Part shown: positions 23,153-31,655 of the stretch, piece by piece | How positions within the stretch are numbered: position 1 is the first letter of the stretch | Layout: each line of letters starts with the position of its first letter | NCBI RefSeq assembly: GCF_001905005.1 | Contig: NZ_LWKZ01000012.1 | Span: forward strand, 1,107,061-1,171,060 | Origin: Streptomyces sp. CB02923 | Lineage (GTDB): Bacteria; Actinomycetota; Actinomycetes; Streptomycetales; Streptomycetaceae | Length of the DNA stretch: 64,000 bases | Direction of reading: 5' to 3' | Made by a program: the position numbers and the translations under genes | The notes under the pieces: generated by a model | The model's input: the letters and a program-made list of their open reading frames with translations, nothing else | Told to the model about the DNA's origin: nothing | Databases searched by the model: none

Positions 23153-24181
23153 GTGGCGTCCCACCGCCGTGTCTCACAGTCCGGCCTGGCCGGTGCGACC
23201 AGGGCAACCGTCCTGTCCGCCGCCGCGGTCACCGCCGCCGCGGCCCTGTCGGCGGGAGCGGCGACCGCCGCTCCGGTCCCGGCGCCCGCCGAGGTCACCT
23301 CGCGCGTCGACGCCCTCTACGAGCAGGCCGAGAAGGCCACCGAGGAGTTCAACGGGGCCACCGAACGGGCGCGGAAACTGCGTACGGAAGTGGCGGCCCT
23401 CCAGGACCGGGTGGCCCGCGGCCAGGGGAACGTCAACCGGCTGCGCGGCCGGCTCGGCGCCGTCGCCTCCGCCCAGTACCGCTCCGGCGGCCTGGACCCG
23501 GCCCTGAAGCTGATCCTGTCCGAGGACCCGGCGCACTACCTCGACAAGGCCGCCGCCCTGGACCGCGTCAACGGCAGCCAGGCCGGGGAACTGCGGGAAC
23601 TCCAGGGCGCCCAGCGCGGCCTGGAGCAGGAGCGCCGGGAGGCGACCGGGAAGCTGGCGGACCTGGAAGCGAGCCGGCAGGACGTCGCGCTCCACAAGAA
23701 GGACGTCGAGCACAAACTGGCCGCGGCGCGGCGCCTGCTGAACTCGCTGACCGGCCCGGACCGGGCGGCCTACGACCGGGCGAACCGCGGGGTCGGGCGT
23801 TCCCTGCCCGACCTGTCCGGGGCGGCGCCCTCCTCCGGCCGCGCCGGGGCCGCCGTCCAGGCGGTGCGCGCGGCGATCGGCTCCCCGTACTCCTGGGGAC
23901 AGACCGGGCCCGCCTCCTTCGACTGCTCCGGGCTGATGCAGTGGGCCTACGCGCGCGCCGGAGTCTCCATCCCGCGCACCTCGCAAGCCCAGCGCGGCGC
24001 GGGGCAGCGGGTTCAGGTCAGTCAGGCCAAGCCGGGAGACCTGGTCATCTACCGGGACGACGCCAGTCATGTCGGTATGTATGTGGGCAACGGACAGGTG
24101 GTGCACGCGCCGTATCCGGGTGCGCGGGTGCGCTCGGACCCCGTCGGCATGATGCCGATCTCGTCCGTAACCCGACCCTGA
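23153..24181 (+). CDS. Second secreted NlpC/P60 hydrolase, paralogue of the preceding gene
   Basis: The 342-residue product has the same layout as its neighbour: signal peptide (about 1-42), coiled coil (about 45-200) and NlpC/P60 domain with C258 in ASFDCSGL and the His in DASHVGMY. Many blocks are nearly identical (LYEQAE, RSG, HYLDKAAALD), so it arose by tandem duplication. Start GTG 23153 has an AAGGGAG-type site 10 bases upstream. The 132-base leader has no c-di-AMP riboswitch features, so the two copies are probably regulated differently. The codon composition is more G/C-rich than in the first copy. Confidence 0.92.
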   Translation: MASHRRVSQSGLAGATRATVLSAAAVTAAAALSAGAATAAPVPAPAEVTSRVDALYEQAEKATEEFNGATERARKLRTEVAALQDRVARGQGNVNRLRGRLGAVASAQYRSGGLDPALKLILSEDPAHYLDKAAALDRVNGSQAGELRELQGAQRGLEQERREATGKLADLEASRQDVALHKKDVEHKLAAARRLLNSLTGPDRAAYDRANRGVGRSLPDLSGAAPSSGRAGAAVQAVRAAIGSPYSWGQTGPASFDCSGLMQWAYARAGVSIPRTSQAQRGAGQRVQVSQAKPGDLVIYRDDASHVGMYVGNGQVVHAPYPGARVRSDPVGMMPISSVTRP

Positions 24182-24203
24182 CCGCTGTCGGTACGCAGGG
24201 ACG

Positions 24204-25502
24204 GTGCTTACGATCAGCCGCGTGGCAGGTCAACAGGCGCAGCATCGGTTCGCCAGGGGGATCAGGACGGCGCTCCGCGCGGCCCTGGCGCCGGCGCTGC
24301 TGTTCCCGCTGCTCGCGGGCTGCGGCGACCGGGCCGGTGCCCAGGACGCCCCGCCGGGGCTCCAGCGGATGCTGGACCGGCGCGCCGCCGCCGTCCGCGA
24401 CCGGGACGCCGGGGCCTTCCTCGCCTCGGTCGACCCGCACGCCTCCGGTTACCGCACGCGGCAGCGGGCGGTGTTCGCCAACCTCGCGCAGGTGCCGCTG
24501 GCCGCGTGGTCGTACGAGCTGGTGAAGACCGACGCGTTCGGCCTGCCCGCGGTGGTCGGGGCCCAGGGCCGCCGGGTGGCCGCCGAGGTACGGCTGCGCT
24601 ACCGGCTGACCGGCTACGACACCGCGCCGGTCACCTCCGTCCAGTACCTGACGCTCACCGACCGCGGCGGCCGGTGGCTGATCACCTCCGACTCGGACGG
24701 CGCCGGGAGCGGGCGGCGCAGCACGCGCCAACTGTGGGACCAGGGGCCGGTCCAGGTCGTCAGGGGACGCCACAGCCTGGTCCTGGGGGTCGGGCGCGGC
24801 ACCGCGGCGCTGCGCGAGCTGGCGGACCGTACGGACGAGGCCGTGCCCGCCGTCGGCAGGGCATGGCCCGGGAAGTGGGCCGGCCGGGTGGTCGTCGAGG
24901 CGCCGCAGTCGCTGGACCGGATGGCGGAGCTGCTGAACGCCACCGACCCTTCCGGCTACCGGGGCATAGCGGCCGTCACGACCGGGGAGACCGGCTCGGC
25001 ACCGGCGGCGCCCGCCGACCGGGTCGTCGTCAACCCGGAGGCGTACGGCGAACTGTCCGCCACCGGCCGCCAGATCGTGCTGACGCACGAGGCCACCCAC
25101 GTCGCGACGCGCACGACCACCACCTCCGCCACCCCCCTCTGGCTCTCCGAGGGCTTCGCCGACTGGGCCGCCTACCGCGGCGGCGGCCGCCCGGCCGCGG
25201 CCACCGCCCCCGAACTCGCCCACGCCGTCGCGAAGGGCACACCGCCGTCCCGGCTCCCGGCCGACGACGACTTCCGCTTCAGCCGCAGCGCGCGCGAACT
25301 GGCCCGTGCGTACGAGGGCGGCTGGCTGGCCTGCCGCATGGTCGCCGACACCTGGGGCGAGAAGAAGCTCGGCGCGTTCTACCGGGCGGTGGGCCTGGGC
25401 GGCGAGGAGAGCGCCGGACGGGCGATGCAGGACCACCTGGGGGTGAGCCCGGCGGAGTTCACCCGGCGGTGGCGGTCGTACGTGACCGAGCAGCTGGGCT
25501 GA
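24204..25502 (+). CDS. Putative lipoprotein with HExxH metallopeptidase motif
   Basis: The 432-residue product has a signal peptide with a good lipobox (LLAGC, Cys near residue 40). A region about 60-190 resembles NTF2-like modules. The second half has HEATH (about residue 295) followed by LSEGFADW. This is the gluzincin arrangement in which the second Glu completes a zinc site. The substrate is unknown. It lies just downstream of the cell-wall hydrolases on the same strand, so an envelope role is likely. GTG 24204 is chosen over GTG 24222 for its nearer AGGGA. The 3' end overlaps the convergent GT87 gene by 44 bases. Confidence 0.78.
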   Translation: MLTISRVAGQQAQHRFARGIRTALRAALAPALLFPLLAGCGDRAGAQDAPPGLQRMLDRRAAAVRDRDAGAFLASVDPHASGYRTRQRAVFANLAQVPLAAWSYELVKTDAFGLPAVVGAQGRRVAAEVRLRYRLTGYDTAPVTSVQYLTLTDRGGRWLITSDSDGAGSGRRSTRQLWDQGPVQVVRGRHSLVLGVGRGTAALRELADRTDEAVPAVGRAWPGKWAGRVVVEAPQSLDRMAELLNATDPSGYRGIAAVTTGETGSAPAAPADRVVVNPEAYGELSATGRQIVLTHEATHVATRTTTTSATPLWLSEGFADWAAYRGGGRPAAATAPELAHAVAKGTPPSRLPADDDFRFSRSARELARAYEGGWLACRMVADTWGEKKLGAFYRAVGLGGEESAGRAMQDHLGVSPAEFTRRWRSYVTEQLG

Positions 25503-26718
25503 CGGGCCGGGCCCCGGTGACCGTCGCGCGCCACAGCCGACGGCAGGCGGTCAGCGAGGCGGCCACCAGCAGACCGTTGCGTACGGTCAGCAGCACGACG
25601 CCGCGCCCCTCACTGGCCACGACGTCCGCGAACCAGACGGGGAACTCCAGGAGCGTCGCGCCGGCCGCCAGCAGGACCAGGACGGCGGGCGTCCCCATCC
25701 GGCTCGCCCGCAGCGCCGTGCACACGGCCGCCGCGCCGACCAGCCAGATCATGTACTGCGGGCTGATGACCCGGCTGGTGGTGACGGAGAGCAGCACGGC
25801 GGTGAAAGCGGCGTCGGCGAGCGTCGCGGACGTGAACGTCCGTGCCCGCAGCCGCCACAGCAGCAGCCAGCCGAAGGCCGCCACGGTCAGGAGCAGCGCC
25901 AGCGAGCTGACCAGCGGCACATACGGGCCGACGAACTCCACGGACCCGTAGTTCAGCAGCACCTGGCCGTCCCAGCCGAACTGCCGGGCGAGATGGAAGA
26001 CGAGCGCGCCGAGCGACTCCACCTCCGTACCCCGGTCGCGCTGGGACGTGAGGAAGTCCAGCGCGCCGGGAGCCCAGAGGACGAAGAGCAGCGTGATCGC
26101 CAGCGCACCCGCGGCCGCCGCGCCCCACAGCTCCCGCGCGCGGCGGCCGCGCAGGGGAGCACCGGCCAGCAGCAGCACCGGCCACACCTTCAGGAGCGCG
26201 CCGAAGGCGATCAGGGCGCCGGAGACCCGCGGATGCCGGGCCGCGGCGAAGAGCGCGGCGACGGCCACCGCCGTGACCATCAGGTCGTAACGGGCGTAGG
26301 CGGTCGGGCCGAGCAGAGCGACCCCCGCGGTCCAGACCCAGGCGCCCGTGAGGCGTTTGCCCGGACGGCGGCCCGCATACAGGAGCAGCGCGAAAGCGGC
26401 CGCGTCGGCGGCGCAGGCCAGGACGAAGAAGGCCGGGGCGTAGTCCAGGAAGGGCAGCAGGCCGGGGGAGAGCACGGCGAGCGCGGCGGCCGGCGGGTAC
26501 TGCCAGGTCACGTCGTCCTGCGGGAAGGCGCCGGACCTCAGGACCTCGGACCAGCCGTGGTAGATCCCCGCGATGTCACTGGTCACGTCCGGACCCGGCA
26601 GCACCAGCACCTTGAACACGCACAGCAGGAGCACCGCCCGGGTCGCCGCCCACACCGCCACCGGCGGCGCCAGGGCGCGCACTGCGCCCCCGGGGGGCCG
26701 GCTGCTGGCCCTGGTCAT
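25459..26718 (-). CDS. GT87-type (DUF2029) polyprenyl-phosphate mannosyltransferase-like membrane protein
   Basis: The 419-residue polytopic membrane protein has 10 or more helices. Features of the GT-C glycosyltransferase GT87 group include an early extracytoplasmic acidic loop with GPDVTSD, the TWQYPPAA motif and a TSRVISPQYMIWL motif near the C-terminus. GT87 members use polyprenyl-phospho-mannose and build lipomannan or related glycans in mycobacteria. Start ATG 26718 has GAGGTGG at good spacing. It is divergent from the PimB-like gene, so the two could share a 136-base control region. The acceptor is unknown here. Confidence 0.82.
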   Translation of the reverse strand: MTRASSRPPGGAVRALAPPVAVWAATRAVLLLCVFKVLVLPGPDVTSDIAGIYHGWSEVLRSGAFPQDDVTWQYPPAAALAVLSPGLLPFLDYAPAFFVLACAADAAAFALLLYAGRRPGKRLTGAWVWTAGVALLGPTAYARYDLMVTAVAVAALFAAARHPRVSGALIAFGALLKVWPVLLLAGAPLRGRRARELWGAAAAGALAITLLFVLWAPGALDFLTSQRDRGTEVESLGALVFHLARQFGWDGQVLLNYGSVEFVGPYVPLVSSLALLLTVAAFGWLLLWRLRARTFTSATLADAAFTAVLLSVTTSRVISPQYMIWLVGAAAVCTALRASRMGTPAVLVLLAAGATLLEFPVWFADVVASEGRGVVLLTVRNGLLVAASLTACRRLWRATVTGARPVSPAARSRTTATAG

Positions 26719-26854
26719 CGCCACCTCGTCCCGTCTCCGCGGCCGCCCCGCCCGAACCCGCGGACGACGCCGTGTCACGACCGTAGACGAGGCACGCACG
26801 TGCCGGAGCGGCCCTCGCCGGACGCGTCGGGTGACCCGGTACTGTGCCAGGGCA

Positions 26855-27997
26855 ATGGACAAGACGCTGATCGTCACGAACGACTTCCCGCCCCGCCCCG
26901 GCGGCATCCAGGCCTTCCTGCACAGCATGGCCCTGCGCCTGGACCCGGACCGGGTCGTGGTCTACGCCTCCACCTGGAAGCGGAGCAGGGAAGGCATCGC
27001 CGCCACCGCCCGCTTCGACGCCGAGCAGCCCTTCCCGGTCGTCCGGGACCGTACGACGATGCTGCTGCCGACGCCCCGGGTGACCCGGACCGCCGCCGCC
27101 CTGCTGCGCCGGCACGGCTGCTCCTCGGTGTGGTTCGGGGCCGCGGCGCCGCTCGGCCTGATGGCGCCGGGGCTGCGCCGGGCGGGCGCGCGCCGCATCG
27201 TGGCCACCACGCACGGGCACGAGGCGGGCTGGGCGCAGCTGCCCGCCTCCCGTCAACTGCTGCGGCGGATCGGCGAGGGCACCGACACGATCACCTATCT
27301 CGGTGAGTACACCCGCTCGCGGATCGCCGCCGCGCTGACCCCGGCCGCCGCCGGACGCATGGCGCAACTGCCGCCCGGCGTGGACGAGAAGACCTTCCAC
27401 CCCGACTCGGGCGGCGACGAGGTACGGGCCCGCCTCGGGCTCGCCGAGCGCCCGGTCGTCGTCTGCGTCTCCCGGCTGGTGCCGCGCAAGGGGCAGGACA
27501 CCTTGATCGAGGCGATGCCGCGGGTCCTGGCCGAGGTGCCGGACGCGGTGCTGCTGATCGTCGGCGGCGGCCCGTACGAGAAGCAGCTGCACGCGCTCGC
27601 CCAGGAGAAGGGCGTCGCGGACGCGGTGCGCTTCACCGGGGCCGTCCCGTGGGAGGAACTGCCCGCCCACTACGGCGCGGGCGACGTCTTCGCGATGCCG
27701 TGCCGCACGCGGCGCGGCGGGCTGGACGTGGAGGGCCTGGGCATCGTCTACCTGGAGGCGTCCGCCACCGGGCTCCCGGTCGTCGCGGGCGACTCCGGCG
27801 GCGCGCCGGACGCCGTGCTGGACGGCGAGACGGGGTACGTCGTTCCGGGCGGCTCACCGACCGTCGCCGCCGAACGCGTCGTCGCCCTCCTCAAGGACCC
27901 CGCGGCGCGCCGCCGCATGGGCGAGCGCGGCCGGGCCTGGGTGGAGGAGAAGTGGCGCTGGGACCTGCTGGCGGAGCGCCTCAAGGAACTGCTGTAG
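26855..27997 (+). CDS. pimB: GT4 glycosyltransferase, PimB-like phosphatidylinositol mannosyltransferase
   Basis: The 380-residue GT-B fold enzyme probably transfers mannose from GDP-Man to phosphatidylinositol monomannoside at the inner membrane face. Visible motifs are the N-terminal TNDFPPRPGGIQ, the domain linker VCVSRLVPRKGQD and the EGLGIVYLE stretch (E-x7-E motif) in GLDVEGLGIVYLEAS, a segment typical of PimB proteins. Start ATG 26855 gives the conserved MDKTLIVTN end. The adjacent GT87 gene and the FadD-type ligase downstream match the Rv2181-Rv2188c neighbourhood of M. tuberculosis from memory. Exact acceptor specificity is inferred. Confidence 0.85.
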   Translation: MDKTLIVTNDFPPRPGGIQAFLHSMALRLDPDRVVVYASTWKRSREGIAATARFDAEQPFPVVRDRTTMLLPTPRVTRTAAALLRRHGCSSVWFGAAAPLGLMAPGLRRAGARRIVATTHGHEAGWAQLPASRQLLRRIGEGTDTITYLGEYTRSRIAAALTPAAAGRMAQLPPGVDEKTFHPDSGGDEVRARLGLAERPVVVCVSRLVPRKGQDTLIEAMPRVLAEVPDAVLLIVGGGPYEKQLHALAQEKGVADAVRFTGAVPWEELPAHYGAGDVFAMPCRTRRGGLDVEGLGIVYLEASATGLPVVAGDSGGAPDAVLDGETGYVVPGGSPTVAAERVVALLKDPAARRRMGERGRAWVEEKWRWDLLAERLKELL

Positions 27998-28024
27998 CCG
28001 GTGGCGTCGCGGTAGCCGTACGCG

Positions 28025-28068
28025 CGGATGCCGGGCGGGCCGGCCCGCCCCGGCCCGCCCGGCATCCG
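28025..28068. terminator. Long GC hairpin between convergent pimB-like and acyl-CoA ligase genes
   Basis: 17-bp perfect stem (28025-28041 with 28052-28068) with a 10-base loop. There is no T tract, but its position between convergent genes suggests a bidirectional terminator. Direct copies of AGCGGTGTCAGC follow at about 28070-28095. Confidence 0.6.
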
Positions 28069-28110
28069 AAGCGGTGTCAGCAGCGGTGTCAGCAGCGGCG
28101 CCGCGTCGCG

Positions 28111-29907
28111 TCACGTGCGGTAGATCGCCTCGATCTCCTCGGCGAAGTCCTTCGCCACCACGTTGCGCTTGAGCTTCAGCGACGGCGTCACGTGGCCGGA
28201 TTCCTCCGTGAACTGCGTCGGCAGGATGCGGAACTTGCGGACCGACTCGGCCTTGGAGACGGCCGCGTTGCCGTCGTCCACCGCCCGCTGCACCGCGGCC
28301 AGCAGCTCCGGGTCCCCGCTCAGCTCGGTGACGCTCTGCCCGGCCGGGCGGCCGTGCTCGGCGGCCCAGCGCGGCAGGAACTCCTCGTCGAGGGTGACCA
28401 GCGCGCCGACGAAGGGGCGGCCGTCGCCGACGACCATGCACTCGGCGATCAGCGCGTGCGCGCGGATGCGGTCCTCGATGACGGCCGGGGCGACGTTCTT
28501 GCCGCCCGCCGTCACCAGGATCTCCTTCTTGCGGCCGGTGATCGCGAGGTAGCCGTCCTCGTCGAGGGTGCCGATGTCACCGGTGTGGAACCAGCCGTCG
28601 GAGAGCGCTTCCTTGGTCCCCGCCTCGTTGTTCCAGTACTCGGTGAACAGGTGCTCGCCGTGCAGCAGCACCTCGCCGTCGTCGGCGATGCGGACCACCG
28701 AGCCGGGCAGCGGCTGGCCGACCGTACCGATCTTCTGCCGGTCCCACGGGTTGAAGGCGGTGGCCGCGCAGGACTCCGTCAGGCCGTAGCCCTCCAGGGC
28801 CGTGAAGCCGATGCCCCGGTAGAAGTGGCCCAGGCGCTCGCCCAGCGGCGCGCCGCCGGAGATCGCGTGGGTGGCCCGGCCGCCGAGCACGGCGCGCAGC
28901 TTGCCGAAGACCAGCTTGTCGAAGAGCTTGTGCTTGAGCCGCAGGCCGAGGGCGGGCCCGGCCCCGGTGTCCAGCGCGCGGCTGTAGGCGATGGCCGTGT
29001 CGGCGGCCCGGTCGAAGATCTTGCCCTTGCCCTCGGACTGGGCCTTGGCCCGCGCCGAGTTGTACACCTTCTCGAAGACCCGGGGGACGCCGAGGATCAG
29101 CGTGGGGCGGAAGGAGGCGAGGTCTTCGGTGAGGTTCTTGATGTCGGGGGCGTGGCCCAGCTTTATGGGGGCCATGACCGAGGCCACCTGCACCAGCCGG
29201 CCGAAGACGTGCGCCACCGGCAGGAAGAGCAGGACCGAGGACTGGCCGGTGCGGAAGAGCGGCTTGAGGCGCTCGACGACGTTGCCGCACTCGGCGAAGA
29301 AGCTGCGGTGGGTGAGCACGCAGCCCTTGGGCCGGCCGGTGGTGCCGGAGGTGTAGACGATGGTGGCGGGGGAGTCGGCGTCGGCGGTGGCGCTGCGCTC
29401 GTCCACCTCCGCGTCGGTGATGCCGGCGCCCGCCGCGCGCAGCCGGGCGACCGCGTCCCGCTCGATCTGCCAGATGTTCTCCAGCGCGGGCAGCCGGTCC
29501 CGTACGGACTCGACGGCGGCCTCCTGCGCGGGCGTCTCCACCAGGCAGGCCACCGCGCCGGAGTCGCCGAGGATCCACTGCACCTGTTCCGGGGAGCTGG
29601 TCTCGTACACGGGGACGGTGACGGCGCCCGCGCTCCAGATCGCGAAGTCCAGCAGCGTCCACTCGTAGCGGGTGCGCGACATCAGGCCGATCCGGTCGCC
29701 GGGCCGGATACCGGCGGCCATCAGGCCTTTGGCGGCGGCCCGTACCTCGGCGAGGAAGACGGTGGCGGTCACGTCCTGCCACTGCCCGTCGACCTTGCGG
29801 CCCATGACGGCGACATCGGGGTGCTGCGCGGCATTGCGGCGGATCAGATCCGTCAGGTTGCCGTCCGCTGGGACCTCGTACAGGGCCGGAAGGCTGAACT
29901 CGCGCAA
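28111..29907 (-). CDS. Long-chain fatty acid--CoA ligase (FadD15-like)
   Basis: AMP-forming acyl-CoA synthetase, 598 residues, which activates fatty acids via acyl-adenylate. The P-loop-like motif YTSGTTGRPKG is near residue 180. The A5 motif YGLTES is near 375, the A7/A8 region (WFHTGDIGTLDEDGY, then GRKKE) is near 450-475, and the C-terminal domain ends in PSLKLKRN. The TTG start at 29907 has GAGGAG 8 bases upstream, better than any ATG. It is adjacent to the PimB-like gene, as fadD15 (Rv2187) is in mycobacteria from memory. It may supply acyl-CoA for acylated mannosides or phospholipids (inference). Confidence 0.9.
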   Translation of the reverse strand: MREFSLPALYEVPADGNLTDLIRRNAAQHPDVAVMGRKVDGQWQDVTATVFLAEVRAAAKGLMAAGIRPGDRIGLMSRTRYEWTLLDFAIWSAGAVTVPVYETSSPEQVQWILGDSGAVACLVETPAQEAAVESVRDRLPALENIWQIERDAVARLRAAGAGITDAEVDERSATADADSPATIVYTSGTTGRPKGCVLTHRSFFAECGNVVERLKPLFRTGQSSVLLFLPVAHVFGRLVQVASVMAPIKLGHAPDIKNLTEDLASFRPTLILGVPRVFEKVYNSARAKAQSEGKGKIFDRAADTAIAYSRALDTGAGPALGLRLKHKLFDKLVFGKLRAVLGGRATHAISGGAPLGERLGHFYRGIGFTALEGYGLTESCAATAFNPWDRQKIGTVGQPLPGSVVRIADDGEVLLHGEHLFTEYWNNEAGTKEALSDGWFHTGDIGTLDEDGYLAITGRKKEILVTAGGKNVAPAVIEDRIRAHALIAECMVVGDGRPFVGALVTLDEEFLPRWAAEHGRPAGQSVTELSGDPELLAAVQRAVDDGNAAVSKAESVRKFRILPTQFTEESGHVTPSLKLKRNVVAKDFAEEIEAIYRT

Positions 29908-30218
29908 GACTGCTGCTCCTCATTGGCGCCGGCGTCACGACGCTGTGTGCTGGCCGGCTGCGGTCCATGATCAGGCAGGGGGGGTGGTGGACTGCCCGGA
30001 CGTTACCCACCGGTATTGCTTTTGGGATAGGGGGTTACGCCCAGATGTTCGATGCGTCACACGCTGCGTGACACGCGTCCGGACACGCCTTGGGACTGCT
30101 TCGCGCAGACTAGACCAGGCTTTCGGTGACCGGGAAGTAACCGCAGGTCGGACCCCTCTCCCGGCGGTACGTCCGGCCCCCCTCCCGGCCGTACGCCTTT
30201 CGATCTAGGGTGACCGTC
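29908..30218. other. 311-base intergenic region between divergent genes
   Basis: No gene is seen here. It contains an AT-richer block around 30000-30060, a weak GTCAC/GTGAC inverted pair near 30056-30072 and a TAGGGT hexamer (30206-30211). The hexamer ends 7 bases before the phosphoesterase ATG, so it can be read as the -10 of a leaderless transcript or as part of a Shine-Dalgarno. Confidence 0.5.
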
Positions 30219-30995
30219 ATGCGAGTGCATGTGGTCAGCGACGTACACGGCAACGGGCGGGACCTCGCCACGGCGGGCGACGGGGCCGACGCCCTGGTCT
30301 GCCTGGGGGACCTGGTGCTCTTCCTCGACTACGCCGACCACTCGCGCGGCATCTTCCCCGACCTCTTCGGCACCGAGAACGCCCACCGCCTGGTCGAGCT
30401 GCGCACCGCCCGCCGCTTCGAGGAGGCCCGCGCCCTGGGCCGCCGCCTGTGGGGCGACATCGAGCGCGAGGGCGGCGGCCGGATGGCCGTCATCGAGGAA
30501 GCCGTCCGCAGGCAGTACGCCGAACTGTTCGCCGCGTTCCCGGAAGGGACGTACGCCACGTACGGCAACGTGGACCTGCCCCACCTGTGGTCCGAGTACG
30601 CGCGGCCCGGCACCACCGTCCTGGACGGCGAGCGGGTGGAGATCGGCGGCCGGGTCTTCGGGTTCGTCGGCGGCGGCCTGACGACGCCGATGCGCACCCC
30701 GTACGAGATCAGTGACGAGGAGTACGCCGCCAAGATCGAGGCCGTCGGCGAGGTGGACGTGCTGTGCACACACATCCCGCCGGACGTCCCGGAGCTCTGC
30801 TACGACGTCGTCGCCCGCCGCTTCGAACGCGGCAGCGCGGCCCTCCTGGCCGCCATCCGCCGCACCCGCCCCCGCTACGCGCTCTTCGGGCACGTGCATC
30901 AGCCGCTGGCCCGGCGGGTACGCGTCGGTGCCACCGAGTGCGTCAACGTGGGGCACTTCAACGCGACGGGGACGCCGTACGTCCTGGAGTGGTGA
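30219..30995 (+). CDS. Calcineurin-like metallophosphoesterase
   Basis: The 258-residue soluble phosphoesterase has the dinuclear-metal motifs in order: D-x-H in VSDVHGN (residues about 8-12), GD in CLGDLV, GN in TYGNVDLP, a His in CTHIPP and GHVH in LFGHVHQ. The substrate is unknown, and family members cleave phosphodiesters or phosphomonoesters, including cyclic nucleotides. ATG 30219 starts the conserved MRVHVVSDVH end. A GTG three codons upstream is possible. It is followed by 184 bases with 11-bp CTTCCCGG-type repeats near 31005-31038 before the next gene. Confidence 0.88.
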   Translation: MRVHVVSDVHGNGRDLATAGDGADALVCLGDLVLFLDYADHSRGIFPDLFGTENAHRLVELRTARRFEEARALGRRLWGDIEREGGGRMAVIEEAVRRQYAELFAAFPEGTYATYGNVDLPHLWSEYARPGTTVLDGERVEIGGRVFGFVGGGLTTPMRTPYEISDEEYAAKIEAVGEVDVLCTHIPPDVPELCYDVVARRFERGSAALLAAIRRTRPRYALFGHVHQPLARRVRVGATECVNVGHFNATGTPYVLEW

Positions 30996-31179
30996 CAGAC
31001 TTCCCGGCGTCTTCCCGGTGTCTTCCCGGCGGCCTGCCCGGCGGTCTCCTCCGGGACCGGCCCGATCGGCCGGATCGGCCGGGGAGCCTGTCCGGGGCTC
31101 TTTCGCCGCGCGGTAGCCTTCAGCAGCAGGGATACGCGTCTGGCGGACCGGCACGAATCGGCATGGAGGAGTCACGGCG

Positions 31180-31653
31180 ATGGCCGAACACACCAGCTCT
31201 AGCATCACGATCGAGGCGGCGCCCGCCGAGGTGATGGGAGTGATCGCCGACTTCGACCGCTATCCGGACTGGACCGGCGAGGTCAAGGAAGCCGAGATCC
31301 TCAGCAAGGACGACCGGGGCCGTGCCGAACAGGTCCGCCTGCTGCTGGACGCCGGCGCGATCAAGGACGACCACACCCTCGCCTACACCTGGATCAGCGA
31401 CCACGAGGTCAGCTGGTCGCTGGTGAAGTCCCAGATGCTGCGCACGCTCGACGGCTCCTACCGGCTGGTTCCGCTGGCCGGCGGCGCGCACACCGAAGTG
31501 ACGTATCAGCTCACCGTGGACGTCAAGATCCCGATGCTCGGCATGATCAAGCGCAAGGCGGAGAAGGTCATCATCGACCGCGCGCTGGACGGGCTGAAGA
31601 AGCGCGTCGAGAGCGGCCCCGCGGCCCCCTCCGGCGAGGCCAAGAACCTCTGA
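31180..31653 (+). CDS. SRPBCC/START-like (polyketide cyclase-type) lipid-binding protein
   Basis: The 157-residue helix-grip protein is expected to bind a hydrophobic ligand in its cavity. The N-terminal strand SSSITIEAAPAEVMGVIADF and the FDRYPDWTGEVKEAEI segment are typical of the SRPBCC family. A C-terminal long helix (IKRKAEKVIIDRALDGLKKRVES) closes the pocket. Start ATG 31180 has GGAGGAG at good spacing. The ArsA-like ATPase gene starts only 2 bases after its stop, so the pair is an operon. The M. tuberculosis counterparts are, from memory, Rv2185c and Rv2184c beside PimB, which points to a lipid-related task. Confidence 0.85.
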   Translation: MAEHTSSSITIEAAPAEVMGVIADFDRYPDWTGEVKEAEILSKDDRGRAEQVRLLLDAGAIKDDHTLAYTWISDHEVSWSLVKSQMLRTLDGSYRLVPLAGGAHTEVTYQLTVDVKIPMLGMIKRKAEKVIIDRALDGLKKRVESGPAAPSGEAKNL

Positions 31654-31655
31654 CC

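Noticed and set aside
27649..29970. 773-codon open frame antisense to the acyl-CoA ligase
   Set aside because: The opposite strand encodes a complete ANL-family enzyme with all motifs, so this frame is a shadow.
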